A stretch of DNA of 35,590 bases from positions 1 through 35,590 of the forward strand of contig JAQGMR010000011.1 in NCBI GenBank assembly GCA_028292265.1. The letters run 5' to 3'. This stretch comes from Herminiimonas sp. (GTDB lineage Bacteria > Pseudomonadota > Gammaproteobacteria > Burkholderiales > Burkholderiaceae_D). Every line of letters begins with the position of its first letter. Position 1 is the stretch's first letter. The notes beneath the pieces are model-generated. The model was given only the letters and a program-made list of their open reading frames with translations, searched no databases and was not told where the DNA came from. The position numbers and the translations under genes were made by a program. This document shows, in pieces, positions 9,112 to 18,434 of this stretch.

Positions 9112-10044
9112 ATGTTCAGTTATCGCCACGGCTTCCATGCCGGCAATCACGCCGACGTGCTCAAACACGTGGTTACCATCCAGCTTCTCAAATACCTCGC
9201 GCAAAAGGATGCGCCGCTCCTCTGCATCGACACCCATGCGGGTGCAGGGCTGTACCAGCTCGACAGCGAGTACGCGCTGAAGAATGCGGAGTTCGAGTCT
9301 GGCATCGCCAGACTGTGGGACCGCAAGGACTTGCCCGGCCCGGTCGCGGAGTACGTAGCGCTGGTGAAATCACTCAATCCAAGTGGCAAGATGCGCCACT
9401 ACCCCGGCTCGCCGTTCATTGCAGAGCGCACGATGCGGGAGCAGGACCGCTTGCGCCTGTTTGAGCTGCACACAACGGAAAGCAAAAACCTCGTAGAGAA
9501 TTTCCGCAAGGCCGACGCCCATGCCGCGGCCCAGGGCCAACGCCCGTCGCCGCGCGGCAAGCGCGTCATGATCCAGCGCGCCGATGGCTTCAACGGCATC
9601 AAGGCACTGCTGCCACCACCATCGCGGCGCGGGCTGGTCCTGATCGATCCCTCGTATGAGGACAAGGATGATTACCGTAATGTGCGCATTGCGCTGGAAG
9701 ATGCGCTTACGCGTTTTTCCACCGGAACCTACGCCGTGTGGTATCCGGTGTTGCAGCGGCTGGAGTCCCGTCAGTTGCCCGACAAATTGAAGCGGCTGCC
9801 GGCCAATGGCTGGCTCAATGTCACACTCACCGTGAGCGGCCCCTCGCCAGACGGTTTCGGTTTGCGCAGCAGTGGCATGTTGATTATTAACCCGCCCTGG
9901 ACGCTCGAGCCCATGTTGCGTGAGGTGATGCCTTATCTGGTCAAGGTGTTGGGCCGGGATGAAGGTGCCACGTTCGCACTGGAAGCCGGACAAACCCTGG
10001 CGCCTCTGCGTGGCGGCGGACTGAAGCCGCGCGTCGTGACATGA
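9112..10044 (+). CDS. rlmJ: 23S rRNA (adenine(2030)-N6)-methyltransferase RlmJ
   Basis: SAM-dependent methyltransferase that modifies A2030 of 23S rRNA (E. coli YhiR/RlmJ family). The N-terminus YRHGFHAGNHADVLKH is diagnostic. The SAM-binding motif is DTHAGAG (about residue 44-50) and motif IV is DPSYE with Asp179. The canonical N6-adenine motif is D/N-P-P-Y/F, so this copy carries Ser in place of the second Pro. The 310 residues are somewhat longer than the E. coli protein (about 280). The C-terminal YAVWYPVL segment is also conserved. No clear Shine-Dalgarno sequence precedes the ATG. The stop overlaps the greB start by 4 nt. Confidence 0.93.
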   Translation: MFSYRHGFHAGNHADVLKHVVTIQLLKYLAQKDAPLLCIDTHAGAGLYQLDSEYALKNAEFESGIARLWDRKDLPGPVAEYVALVKSLNPSGKMRHYPGSPFIAERTMREQDRLRLFELHTTESKNLVENFRKADAHAAAQGQRPSPRGKRVMIQRADGFNGIKALLPPPSRRGLVLIDPSYEDKDDYRNVRIALEDALTRFSTGTYAVWYPVLQRLESRQLPDKLKRLPANGWLNVTLTVSGPSPDGFGLRSSGMLIINPPWTLEPMLREVMPYLVKVLGRDEGATFALEAGQTLAPLRGGGLKPRVVT

Positions 10045-10637
10045 ACAAGGCCTTCGTCAAGGAGTCCGAGAGCGAGGACGATGACGACCTCGCCATGCCG
10101 GCCATGCCGGTCGGTGCGAAGAACTACATCACGCCGCAGGGCTACCAGCGCATTCGGGAAGAACTGCTGCAACTGATTGACGTCGACCGGCCCGAGGTGG
10201 TGCGCGTGGTGCACTGGGCTGCCTCGAATGGGGATCGCTCTGAGAACGGCGATTATATCTACGGTAAGCGCCGCCTGCGTGAAATTGACCGGCGCATTCG
10301 CTTCCTGACCAAGCGGCTGGACCTTGCGGAAGTGGTTGACCCGAGTGTGCACCATGGCAGCGACCAGATATTCTTTGGCGCGACCGTCAGGTATAAAAAC
10401 CAGGCCGGCGAGGAGCACGTGATTACCATCGTCGGCGTCGATGAACTCGATCCGCTGCACGGCAAGATCAGCTGGGTTTCACCGGTGGCACGAGCATTGA
10501 CCAAGGCGCGAGAGGGCGAAATCGTTACGCTGCAAACCCCAGCCGGAGTGGAAGAGCTGGACGTGGTGGAAGTGAGCTACCCGGCCGACTCCGCGGCCAT
10601 GGACAAGGCGTTTGCCGCAACGCCGCCTAAAGCGTAG
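10041..10637 (+). CDS. greB: Transcription elongation factor GreB
   Basis: Binds in the RNA polymerase secondary channel and stimulates cleavage of backtracked transcripts. The 198-residue protein has an N-terminal coiled coil with the acidic-tip region GDRSENGDYIYGKRRLREID, which is diagnostic for GreB rather than GreA, and a C-terminal FKBP-like domain (about 120-185) ending in VELTPAGVEEL-like sequence. It has an acidic Glu/Asp extension before residue 20 and a short C-terminal tail. The ATG overlaps the rlmJ stop (ATGA), indicating coupled translation. It converges on spoT with only 15 nt between the stops and no visible terminator. Confidence 0.95.
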   Translation: MNKAFVKESESEDDDDLAMPAMPVGAKNYITPQGYQRIREELLQLIDVDRPEVVRVVHWAASNGDRSENGDYIYGKRRLREIDRRIRFLTKRLDLAEVVDPSVHHGSDQIFFGATVRYKNQAGEEHVITIVGVDELDPLHGKISWVSPVARALTKAREGEIVTLQTPAGVEELDVVEVSYPADSAAMDKAFAATPPKA

Positions 10638-10652
10638 GGTTCAGCGCAGGCC

Positions 10653-12932
10653 TCAGGAACGTTCGCGCAGTATCCGGGCCACGCCCGGCGTACGGCGGAT
10701 ATTGCGCATCAGTCTCGCAAGGTGCACCCGGTCTTCAACCTGCACCGTAAAGCGAAGCTGCATCATGCTGTGGCCGGCGTCGTCATCCATACCGACGTAG
10801 GTGATGTTGGCGTCGGACTCGCCAATCTCGGCGGCCACGCGTGCCAGCACGCCTTTTTCGTTCTGCACCAGCACCTTGATGCGGCAATCAAATCTGCGAT
10901 GCAGGTCGGTTCCCCACACTACATCGATCCAGCGATCCGGCTCCTTCGGGCGTTGCCGTTTTGCGATATCACACTCGGTAACGTGCACTGTCAGGCCCTG
11001 GTCCCGACGCAGGTGACCCCAGAGCGTGTCACCCGGAATAGGCAGGCAACAGGGTGCAAGCTGCACGGCGGTGCCCTCGCTGCCGCTAATTATGACCGGG
11101 TCCAGCTTGCCGGGCACGACTTCGCCCTCGGCATCAAGCAGCGGCGTGGATGCCAGTTCACTTTCCATCAGCCCAAACAGATGTCGTGCGACCAGCGTTG
11201 CCATGCGCTTGCCGACGCCAATATCGGCATAGAGTTCATCGAGGGATTTCGCACTTGATTCATTGAGCAGGCGCTCGGCCAGCGGCACCGGTATGGCAGG
11301 GCTCAGGTTGAGGGCGATGAGGGCTTGTCCGAGCAGGTGCTGGCCCAGCTCGATCGATTCGGGCAGGTTGATGGTTCGCAGGTAGTGGCGGATCGCCGAG
11401 CGTGCCTTGCCTGTCCGTACGAAGGTGAGCCAGGTAGGGCTGGGGCGCGAGGTAGGCGCCGTTACGATCTCCACGATATCGCCATTGCGAAGTTCGGTGC
11501 GCAATGGCGCGTGTTCATGATTGATGACCCCGGCAACCGCCTGGTCGCCGATGTCCGTGTGGATGGTGTACGCGAAGTCGAGCGCGGTCGCGCCGCGAGG
11601 CAGTGCAATGATGGTTGATTTTGGGGTGAAGACGTAGACTGAATCGGGGAACAAGTCGACCTTGACGTGCTCCAGAAATTCGGCGGAATCGCCGGTCTGT
11701 TTCTGGATGTCCAGCAGCGACTGAAGCCATGCGTGCGTGCGGTGCTGCAGGTCGGTGAGCCCGCCTTCCTCGTTCTTGTAGAGCCAGTGCGCGGCAACAC
11801 CGGACTCGGCGACGCGATGCATGTCCTGCGTGCGAATCTGGAACTCGACTGGCGTGCCGTACGGGCCAATCAACGTGGTGTGGAGCGACTGGTAGCCGTT
11901 GAGCTTCGGAATGGCGATATAGTCCTTGAACTTGCCCGGCATTGGCTTGTACAGCGCATGCAGCGTGCCGAGTGCGACATAGCAATTGGCAAAGCTGTCG
12001 ACCACGATGCGAAAGCCGTAAACGTCGAGCACCTGCGAAAACGAAAGATGCTTGTTGCGCATCTTGCGGTAGATGCCGAAGAGCGTTTTTTCGCGGCCAT
12101 ACACCTCAGCCGACATGCCGCCCGCCGCAAGGGTGCTTTTAACTGATTCAAGAATCTTGCTGACAACCTCGCGACGATTGCCGCGTGCTGCCTTGACAGC
12201 CTTCGCAAGCGTCCGATAGCGCAACGGATGGATATGCGCAAAGGCCAGGTCCTGCAGTTCGCGGTACAGATTGTTGAGACCGAGTCTGTGCGCGATGGGC
12301 ACATAGACTTCCATCGTCTCACGGGCGATGCGGCGCTTCTTGTCCGCAGCCATGAACGACAGCGTTCGCATGTTGTGCAGGCGATCCGCCAGCTTGACCA
12401 GGATGACACGCACGTCACGCGCCATGGCCAGCAGCATCTTGCGGAAATTCTCTGCCTGGATTTCTACCTGGCTCTGGAACTCCAGCTTGTCCAACTTGGA
12501 CAGACCATCGACCAGCGCGGCAACCGGCGCGCCGAAACGCTCGATCAATTCATCCTTTTTGACGTCCTGGTCTTCCATGACGTCATGCAGAAGCGCAGCC
12601 ATGATGGCTTGCGGATCGAGTTTCCAGTCGGCGCAGATTTCGGCCACGGCGATCGGATGCGAAATGTACGGTTCGCCGGACTTGCGCATCTGCCCGAGAT
12701 GCTTCTCGTCGGAGAAGCGGTACGCCTCCTTGACCTTGCGAAGGTCGGAAGCGCTCATGTACTCGGCCAGCTTGGCCGCGAGATGGGTCACCGAAGCAAC
12801 GCCAACGCCCGCGGCTTGACTGCTGTCAGGCGCGGGTTCTTTGGTAGTACGGGATTTGGAGGGCGAGCGGTCGGAGCCCGCTCGCTTATTGGTGCGTGGC
12901 GATTCCGTCGGATCTGCGGGCATCAAACTCAT
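10653..12932 (-). CDS. spoT: Bifunctional (p)ppGpp synthetase/hydrolase (SpoT/Rel type)
   Basis: Makes and degrades the stringent-response alarmone (p)ppGpp in the cytoplasm. The 759 residues show, in order: a basic Ser/Pro-rich N-terminus (about 1-45), an HD hydrolase domain with His92 (ISHPIAVA) and the catalytic HD at 116-117 (LLHDVMED), a synthetase domain (about 290-410) with YGFRIVVDS and KFKDYIAIPKLNGYQSLHT, a TGS domain (VFTPKSTIIALPRGATALDF, about 450-510) and a C-terminal ACT domain. The intact HD motif and the basic KFKD motif (RXKD type rather than the acidic EXDD of RelA) suggest both activities are present. It is the last gene of yicC-gmk-rpoZ-spoT, with 39 nt from rpoZ. The start could also be the ATG at 12923. 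Confidence 0.97.
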   Translation of the reverse strand: MSLMPADPTESPRTNKRAGSDRSPSKSRTTKEPAPDSSQAAGVGVASVTHLAAKLAEYMSASDLRKVKEAYRFSDEKHLGQMRKSGEPYISHPIAVAEICADWKLDPQAIMAALLHDVMEDQDVKKDELIERFGAPVAALVDGLSKLDKLEFQSQVEIQAENFRKMLLAMARDVRVILVKLADRLHNMRTLSFMAADKKRRIARETMEVYVPIAHRLGLNNLYRELQDLAFAHIHPLRYRTLAKAVKAARGNRREVVSKILESVKSTLAAGGMSAEVYGREKTLFGIYRKMRNKHLSFSQVLDVYGFRIVVDSFANCYVALGTLHALYKPMPGKFKDYIAIPKLNGYQSLHTTLIGPYGTPVEFQIRTQDMHRVAESGVAAHWLYKNEEGGLTDLQHRTHAWLQSLLDIQKQTGDSAEFLEHVKVDLFPDSVYVFTPKSTIIALPRGATALDFAYTIHTDIGDQAVAGVINHEHAPLRTELRNGDIVEIVTAPTSRPSPTWLTFVRTGKARSAIRHYLRTINLPESIELGQHLLGQALIALNLSPAIPVPLAERLLNESSAKSLDELYADIGVGKRMATLVARHLFGLMESELASTPLLDAEGEVVPGKLDPVIISGSEGTAVQLAPCCLPIPGDTLWGHLRRDQGLTVHVTECDIAKRQRPKEPDRWIDVVWGTDLHRRFDCRIKVLVQNEKGVLARVAAEIGESDANITYVGMDDDAGHSMMQLRFTVQVEDRVHLARLMRNIRRTPGVARILRERS

Positions 12933-12971
12933 ACCTGTTAGTGATCTGCCACGTCACAGTAAGTTCGCCGG

Positions 12972-13175
12972 TTAGCTAGGTACTTTTTTCAACATCTCAC
13001 GGCCGATGAAGCCGGCAGCGATTTCACGCAGGGCAATCACGGTCGGTTTGTCACGCGCATCGACCTTTGGGGTGTGCCCCTGGATCAGCTGGCGAGCGCG
13101 GTAAGTCGCGCAGAGCGTCAACTGAAAGCGGTTCGGGATCTTGTCGAGACAATCTTCGATGGTAATACGGGCCAT
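12972..13175 (-). CDS. rpoZ: RNA polymerase omega subunit
   Basis: Small subunit that helps assembly of the beta' subunit and contributes a ppGpp-binding site in proteobacterial RNA polymerase. At 67 residues it is somewhat shorter than E. coli omega (91). The start [19 protein letters not shown] is the family signature and the [11 protein letters not shown] segment is conserved. AGGAAA lies 4 nt before the ATG. It sits 17 nt after gmk and directly before spoT, the classical order in proteobacteria that links ppGpp synthesis with its target. Confidence 0.97.
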   Translation of the reverse strand: MARITIEDCLDKIPNRFQLTLCATYRARQLIQGHTPKVDARDKPTVIALREIAAGFIGREMLKKVPS

Positions 13176-13192
13176 GGAGTTTCCTGAATTCG

Positions 13193-13837
13193 TTATCGGA
13201 TGGTGGCGTGGATGCCAAGTTGCGCAAAGAGAGAAGCGTTGCGGGCGGCCTGTCGCGCGAAGCGGCAGCGGGTTGCCTTGACGATGGATGTCAGCTCGGA
13301 CAAAGCGCTCGCAAACTCTTGATTGATAATAACATATTCGAACTCGGGGGCGTGCGCCATCTCCCCTCCGGCGGCCAGCAGGCGTCGCGTAATGACGGTT
13401 GATTCGTCCTGCCCGCGCTTGTGGAGTCGCTCCTCCAGCGCAGCGATGGAGGGCGGCAAGATGAAGATGCCGACGGCGTCGGCAAAACGTTTCTTCACCT
13501 GCTGCGCGCCCTGCCAGTCAATTTCAAGCAGCACGTCGGTGCCGCTCCGCACGTCATCTTCGATCAGCTTGCGGGAGGTGCCGTAATAATTGCCGTGCAC
13601 CTCCGCCCACTCCAGGAACTCGCCAGCGTCGCGGCGCGCCTCGAATTCCGGCGGGGCCACAAAGTGATATTCGCGCCCATTGACGTCTCCCGGGCGCGGT
13701 TGCCGCGTCGTATAGGACACTGAAAGCCTGATGTTCTTTTCCTGCGCGAGCAGCGCATTCACCAGTGTCGACTTGCCGGCGCCCGACGGCGCGACCACCA
13801 TGAAGAGGCTGCCGGAAACATGTGACGCGATTTGCAT
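13193..13837 (-). CDS. gmk: Guanylate kinase
   Basis: Phosphorylates GMP to GDP with ATP; essential for guanine nucleotide and (p)ppGpp supply. 214 residues, normal length. The P-loop APSGAGKST is at about 16-24, the GMP-binding residues are in [21 protein letters not shown], and the lid has HGNYYGTSR. The ATG at 13837 is preceded by GAGG at 6 nt; a start closer to FMVVAPSG is less likely. Its neighbours rpoZ and spoT make a nucleotide/stringent-response cluster. It is separated from yicC by 259 nt, which carries repeats that may form a leader. Confidence 0.97.
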   Translation of the reverse strand: MQIASHVSGSLFMVVAPSGAGKSTLVNALLAQEKNIRLSVSYTTRQPRPGDVNGREYHFVAPPEFEARRDAGEFLEWAEVHGNYYGTSRKLIEDDVRSGTDVLLEIDWQGAQQVKKRFADAVGIFILPPSIAALEERLHKRGQDESTVITRRLLAAGGEMAHAPEFEYVIINQEFASALSELTSIVKATRCRFARQAARNASLFAQLGIHATIR

Positions 13838-13900
13838 GAAGGGCCTCGCCAGGAAGTTGGGGTGGTGCTCGATTGGGTGCTGCTGAATCGGGTGGAGAAG

Positions 13901-13933
13901 GATCGGTCAAATCTGTGACCGATCGAATCTGTG
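13901..13933. promoter_or_regulatory. Inverted and direct repeats upstream of gmk
   Basis: GATCGGTC (13901-13908) and GACCGATC (13917-13924) are an exact 8-bp inverted repeat with an 8-nt loop. AATCTGTG occurs at 13910-13917 and 13926-13933. They lie 64-96 nt upstream of gmk on its coding strand, in the yicC-gmk gap, and could be an operator or a leader hairpin. No T-run follows on either strand. Confidence 0.45.
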
Positions 13934-14096
13934 CAACAGGCACAAGAGACGAAAGCGATATCGGTTGGCTTATGCGGAGCGCTATTTGCGTTTTGTCCAG
14001 TCAATGCCGCTGAGCTGTCCTCAGCAAGTTGCGTCGCCAGTCGTCGCCGTGACCGCGATTTGTACGGAAACGACGAAGGCGCTGCCGCATGCAAGT

Positions 14097-15032
14097 CTAC
14101 TCGAGGTTCTGGACCTGCTCGCGCATCTGCTCAATCAAAAGCTTCATCGCCATTGACGCATCGGACAGTTCCTTGATGGCGGCCTTGGACCCAACGGTAT
14201 TGGCTTCACGATTCAGTTCCTGCATCATGAAATCCAGCCGTTTGCCGACTTGCCCACCCTTTTTGAGTATGTGGCGGGTTTCGGTCAGGTGGGCCGAGAG
14301 GCGTGCCAATTCTTCGGATACGTCGATGCGCATGCCATAGAGGGTGACCTCTTGCCGGATGCGGTCCACCATTTCCTCGGGCGGCGAGGCAGGCGCCGAT
14401 CCGGTAGCAGCGGTATTCGGTGCATTGTCGCCGCTCAGCGCGATGCCTAACGCTTCGCGCATCCGGTCGACCGCCTTTTGCTGGAATTGCGCGACAACCT
14501 GGGGCACGAGCGGCGTAATGCGGGTAACGATATCTTCCAGTTCGGTGATTCTCGCCACCAGCACCGCTTCGAGCGCCGCCCCTTCGCGCTGCCGTGATTC
14601 AAGGAACGCGTCCAGCGCGGTCGTCATGGCGGCGGCTGTATCGGCCTGCAGCGACTCCTGCCCGATTTCAGCGTCAGCGATCACGCCTGGCCAGCGCAAC
14701 AATTCATTGACGGAAAAGGGAAGGGCGTCAACGAAGCGCGAGCGCACCTTGTCTTGCAAAGCAGAGAGGCTTGCAAGCAAATCTTCGTTAAGCGCCTGTT
14801 CATTGCCGCTGGTTGAAGCGCGCCCAAAACTGAGCCTGCATTCAACCTTGCCACGCAGTACACGACCCATGACGGATTCACGCAACAGCGGTTCGAGTGC
14901 GCGAAGGTCGTCGTTGATGCGGAATTGCAGATCGAGGAAGCGTGAATTGACACTCTTGATCTCAATGGTCAGAGTGCCAGAAGGGGTTTCCCGGGTGCGT
15001 ACCGCATAACCGGTCATGCTGCTGATGGTCAA
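14097..15032 (-). CDS. yicC: YicC-family endoribonuclease
   Basis: Member of the YicC/YloC family, whose E. coli member has been reported as an endoribonuclease involved in small-RNA turnover. The 311 residues include the conserved N-terminus SSMTGYAVR, SVNSRFLDLQFRI, and the C-terminal ELNREANTVGSKA and EQMREQVQNLE that mark the family. An Ala/Pro/Ser-rich insert (about 217-230) precedes the C-terminal domain. I keep the TTG at 15032 because GAGG lies 7 nt upstream; the next ATG (15017) would remove residues just before the conserved MTGYA. It is the first gene of the minus-strand block and divergent from the kinase gene, with 75 nt between starts. Confidence 0.93.
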   Translation of the reverse strand: MTISSMTGYAVRTRETPSGTLTIEIKSVNSRFLDLQFRINDDLRALEPLLRESVMGRVLRGKVECRLSFGRASTSGNEQALNEDLLASLSALQDKVRSRFVDALPFSVNELLRWPGVIADAEIGQESLQADTAAAMTTALDAFLESRQREGAALEAVLVARITELEDIVTRITPLVPQVVAQFQQKAVDRMREALGIALSGDNAPNTAATGSAPASPPEEMVDRIRQEVTLYGMRIDVSEELARLSAHLTETRHILKKGGQVGKRLDFMMQELNREANTVGSKAAIKELSDASMAMKLLIEQMREQVQNLE

Positions 15033-15107
15033 ATCCTTGCCTCGTTTCTTCTTTACAAACTTGGGGAATGTCCAGACAATCCAGTGAGTTTAATCATGGG
15101 GAAAATC

Positions 15108-16115
15108 ATGGCCGTGCAGAACAACGCCCCGTTGCCTGACGGACTGGATATTGCCGGATACCGCATTGTAAAGAAAATTGCCTCCGGCGGGTTCAGTATT
15201 GTCTATCTCGCCTATGACGGCGACGGTAATGCGGTGGCCATCAAGGAATATCTGCCAAGCTCGCTCGCGCTGCGTCAGCCAGGCGAGCTTGTCCCGGTCA
15301 TTGCTCCCGAAAACTTGTCGGTTTTTCGCATAGGCCTCAAGTGCTTCTTTGAGGAAGGCCGCGCGCTGGCTCGCATCACGCATCCGAACGTCGTTAGCGT
15401 AGTCAATTTCTTCCGTGCCAACGAGACCGTCTACATGGTCATGGCCTACGAATCTGGCCGCTCGCTGCAGGAACATATACTGCGACGTCGCGAAAAGGGC
15501 GACAAGCCGCTGGTTTCGGAGCGCTTCATACGCAAGATGTTCAGCCAGGTGATGAACGGCTTGCGCGAGGTCCATACCAACAAATTGCTGCATCTCGACC
15601 TCAAGCCCGCCAATATTTACTTGCGCGTCGACGGCACGCCGATCCTGCTTGATTTCGGCGCGGCGCGCCAAACGCTACGGACCGACCAGCCGAAACTTTA
15701 TCCGATGTACACGCCGGGTTTTGCGCCGCCTGAGCTGTACGCCAAATCGGCAAACATGGGACCGTGGACCGACATCTACAGCATTGGCGCTTCAATGTTT
15801 GCCTGCATGGTCGGCGCACCGCCGCAGCCGGCCGACCAACGCAAGGTCAACGACCGGATGGACGGGCACTATGCACGGCTTGAAGGGGTATACTCCCCCG
15901 AGCTGATCAACGTCGTTCGCTGGAGTCTGATGGTTGATCCGCTGGCCCGGCCGCAAAGCGTCTTTGCTCTGCAAAAGGCGCTCCGCCAGGAGACCAGTGT
16001 CATGGTCGAACCGGACCCTGTAAAGAAGGTGACGCAGCGACTGCGCTCGCTATTTCGGTTCCGCGCCCCTGTTGTCGAGAGTGTGGCGACGACGATCCAG
16101 GAAAACACGCGTTAA
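15108..16115 (+). CDS. Serine/threonine protein kinase (Hanks type)
   Basis: A 335-residue cytoplasmic eukaryotic-type kinase without transmembrane segments. Visible motifs: glycine loop IASGGFSIV (24-32), catalytic Lys46 in VAIKEYLP, catalytic loop HLDLKPAN with Asp164 (HLD in place of HRD), DFGAAR at 182, and APPELY in place of APE. The roughly 50 residues after the kinase fold are basic with no known domain. The ATG at 15108 is preceded by GGGGA 5 nt away; earlier GTG (15084) and ATG (15096) starts are weaker. The gene for a PP2C phosphatase follows 43 nt downstream and probably reverses its phosphorylations. The substrate is unknown. Confidence 0.93.
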   Translation: MAVQNNAPLPDGLDIAGYRIVKKIASGGFSIVYLAYDGDGNAVAIKEYLPSSLALRQPGELVPVIAPENLSVFRIGLKCFFEEGRALARITHPNVVSVVNFFRANETVYMVMAYESGRSLQEHILRRREKGDKPLVSERFIRKMFSQVMNGLREVHTNKLLHLDLKPANIYLRVDGTPILLDFGAARQTLRTDQPKLYPMYTPGFAPPELYAKSANMGPWTDIYSIGASMFACMVGAPPQPADQRKVNDRMDGHYARLEGVYSPELINVVRWSLMVDPLARPQSVFALQKALRQETSVMVEPDPVKKVTQRLRSLFRFRAPVVESVATTIQENTR

Positions 16116-16118
16116 AGA

Positions 16119-16134
16119 GGGCGCCATGGCGCCC
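16119..16134. repeat. Perfect 16-bp palindrome between kinase and phosphatase genes
   Basis: GGGCGCCATGGCGCCC is fully self-complementary and begins 3 nt after the kinase stop codon. It has no loop and no T-run. As RNA it could form a short hairpin with a few central bases unpaired; as DNA it is a symmetric site. Confidence 0.6.
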
Positions 16135-16158
16135 CACTGAACCACTCAACAAGCAACT

Positions 16159-17088
16159 ATGCGATTTTCAGTCTATCAGGAGAGCCAGATCGGCGGACGC
16201 AAGTCCAACCAGGATCGCATGGGCTACAGTTTCACCCGCGATTCGCTCCTGATGGTTCTGGCCGACGGGATGGGTGGCCACATACTCGGCGATGTCGCAG
16301 CCACGCTCACGGTGCAGGCAATCGGCGCCATGTTTCAGGCGCAAGCCAAGCCTTATCTGAAGAAGCCGGAACGATTTTTCGAAGAGAGCTTTCTGGCCGC
16401 ACACAAGGAAATCCATCGCTATCGCGCCACCAATAATCTTCCCGAAACGCCGCGAACGACAATCGTCGCCTGTATCGTGCAGCATGGCACCGCGATCTGG
16501 GCGCATTGCGGCGATTCCCGACTTTACTGGATGCGCAACGGACAGATTCTGGCGCGAACCCGCGATCATTCACGTATTGAAACCCTCATCGCGCAAGGGA
16601 AGGTCGATCCCTCGGAACGGGATACCCATCCGGAGCGAAATCGCCTGTTCAATTGCCTCGGTGCGCCGAACATGCCGCTGGTTGAAGTGTCGCGTCGTGC
16701 GACCCTCCAGGCGGGTGACCTGGTCCTGCTCTGTTCCGACGGCCTCTGGTCGACCTTGCCAGATCATCTTATCGCGCATGAACTGCAAAGCAATACGATC
16801 GTGCGCGCGGTCCCGCAACTGGTCCGCACCGCCACCGAAATAGCCGGCAAGAAAAGCGACAATGTCACCGCCCTCGCCATGATGTGGCAAGGTGCCGACA
16901 CCGAAGAAGCGGCCACTGGATTTACCACCAACATCCTGCCACCCGGCACGCTGACCACCACGATCCAGGCGCCACGTCAGGCGGAACTGGAAGCGGCGGA
17001 AACCTTCAGTGATACCGATATCGAAAAAGCGATTGAAGAGATTCGGGAAGCCATCGATAAATCTTCACGCTTCACCTCTAAAGACTGA
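16159..17088 (+). CDS. PP2C-family serine/threonine phosphatase
   Basis: Metal-dependent PPM/PP2C phosphatase, 309 residues. Motifs: SNQDRMGY with Asp19, LADGMGGH with Asp36, [21 protein letters not shown] and [11 protein letters not shown], which supply the acidic residues of the two-metal centre. The last 60 residues are outside the phosphatase fold and are acidic and helical. There is no membrane segment, so it is cytoplasmic. It pairs with the kinase just upstream. No strong ribosome binding site precedes the ATG. rph follows after 10 nt, so kinase, phosphatase and the RNA/nucleotide genes may be cotranscribed. Confidence 0.95.
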   Translation: MRFSVYQESQIGGRKSNQDRMGYSFTRDSLLMVLADGMGGHILGDVAATLTVQAIGAMFQAQAKPYLKKPERFFEESFLAAHKEIHRYRATNNLPETPRTTIVACIVQHGTAIWAHCGDSRLYWMRNGQILARTRDHSRIETLIAQGKVDPSERDTHPERNRLFNCLGAPNMPLVEVSRRATLQAGDLVLLCSDGLWSTLPDHLIAHELQSNTIVRAVPQLVRTATEIAGKKSDNVTALAMMWQGADTEEAATGFTTNILPPGTLTTTIQAPRQAELEAAETFSDTDIEKAIEEIREAIDKSSRFTSKD

Positions 17089-17098
17089 GAAAAACGCC

Positions 17099-17833
17099 AT
17101 GGCATTTGAAACCCGTTCAGGCGGACGCGCGCCGGATTCGTTGCGCCCCATCCGCATTACCCGTCATTACACGCGCCACGCCGAAGGCTCGGTGCTGGTC
17201 GAGTTTGGCGATACGCGCGTGCTCTGCACCGCAAGCATTGAGAACAAGGTGCCGCCGTTCCTGAAAGGGAAAGGGCAGGGCTGGCTCACCGCCGAATACG
17301 GCATGCTGCCGCGCTCCACCCACACGCGCATGGACCGTGAGGCGGCGCGTGGAAAACAATCTGGACGCACCCAGGAAATCCAGCGACTGATAGGGCGCTC
17401 GCTGCGCGCCGCGTTCGACCTTAACGCAATGGGTGAGCGCACCTTGCAACTTGATTGCGACGTAATCCAGGCAGACGGCGGTACACGCACCGCCGCCATC
17501 ACGGGCGCTATGGTCGCGGCGCACGATGCGTTCAGCAAGCTGGTTCGGGAAGGCCAGATGGCGACGCTTCCGCTGCGTCATTTTGTTGCAGCGGTTTCTG
17601 TCGGCGTCTTTCGCGGCCAACCGGTGCTTGACCTCGATTATGTGGAAGACGCCGACTGCGACACCGACATGAACGTTGTCATGACCGAGCAGGGCCACTT
17701 CATCGAAGTGCAGGGCACGGCAGAAGGGGCGCCCTTTGAGCGCCCAACCATGGACCGTCTGCTTGACCTTGCCGGTACCGGCATTGCGCAACTCATCCGC
17801 CTGCAAAGACAGGCGCTCGACATTGCAGCCTGA
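17099..17833 (+). CDS. rph: Ribonuclease PH
   Basis: Phosphorolytic 3'-5' exoribonuclease that trims tRNA precursors; forms a hexameric ring. 244 residues, a normal length, so not the truncated allele of E. coli K-12. Conserved [17 protein letters not shown], the phosphate-binding [16 protein letters not shown] and [19 protein letters not shown] are present. The ATG at 17099 follows GAGAAA; the open frame reaches back to 17009 but this would overlap the phosphatase gene. rdgB follows after 16 nt. Confidence 0.97.
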   Translation: MAFETRSGGRAPDSLRPIRITRHYTRHAEGSVLVEFGDTRVLCTASIENKVPPFLKGKGQGWLTAEYGMLPRSTHTRMDREAARGKQSGRTQEIQRLIGRSLRAAFDLNAMGERTLQLDCDVIQADGGTRTAAITGAMVAAHDAFSKLVREGQMATLPLRHFVAAVSVGVFRGQPVLDLDYVEDADCDTDMNVVMTEQGHFIEVQGTAEGAPFERPTMDRLLDLAGTGIAQLIRLQRQALDIAA

Positions 17834-17849
17834 GCTGCAAGGCGCATTC

Positions 17850-18434
17850 ATGAGCCGTTCCATCGTCCTGGCTTCCAACAACGCCGGCAAGCTGCGCGAA
17901 TTCAGCGAGTTGCTGTCGCCGCTCGGCTTCATTCTCCGTCCTCAGGGCGAATTAAATGTGCCGGAGGCGGAAGAACCGCACGCAACCTTTGTTGAAAATG
18001 CACTGGAAAAAGCGCGGCATGCCGCACGCCTGACCGGCTTGCCTGCGCTGGCTGACGACTCCGGCGTATGCGTAAATGCGTTGGGCGGCGCACCCGGTGT
18101 TTTCTCCGCGCGCTATGCTGGCGAACCGAAGTCGGATGCGCGCAACAACCAGAAATTGATCGACGACCTGGCAGCGCACGCCGACCATTCCGCGTACTAC
18201 TACTGCGTGCTGGTTTATCTGCGACATGCACTTGATCCGCAACCCGTGATTGCCGATGCGCGCTGGGAAGGGGAGATCATCGCTACGCCACGCGGTCAGG
18301 GCGGGTTCGGCTACGATCCGTACTTCCTTCTCCCTCAAGCCGGCATGACCGCCGCCGAAATGCCTGCGGCGGAAAAGAACCGGCTCTCGCATCGTGGCCA
18401 GGCATTGCGACTGCTCGTGGAAAAATTGCGATGA
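17850..18434 (+). CDS. rdgB: RdgB/HAM1-type XTP/dITP pyrophosphatase
   Basis: Hydrolyses dITP, ITP and XTP to monophosphates and so keeps deaminated purines out of DNA and RNA. 194 residues, normal length. Motifs are LASNNAGKLREFSELL at the N-terminus, LADDSGVCVNALGGAPGVFSARY (in two parts) and GQGGFGYDPYFLLP. The ATG at 17850 has AAGG upstream; the longer frame overlaps rph. The stop overlaps the hemW start (ATGA), so the two are translationally linked. Confidence 0.96.
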   Translation: MSRSIVLASNNAGKLREFSELLSPLGFILRPQGELNVPEAEEPHATFVENALEKARHAARLTGLPALADDSGVCVNALGGAPGVFSARYAGEPKSDARNNQKLIDDLAAHADHSAYYYCVLVYLRHALDPQPVIADARWEGEIIATPRGQGGFGYDPYFLLPQAGMTAAEMPAAEKNRLSHRGQALRLLVEKLR

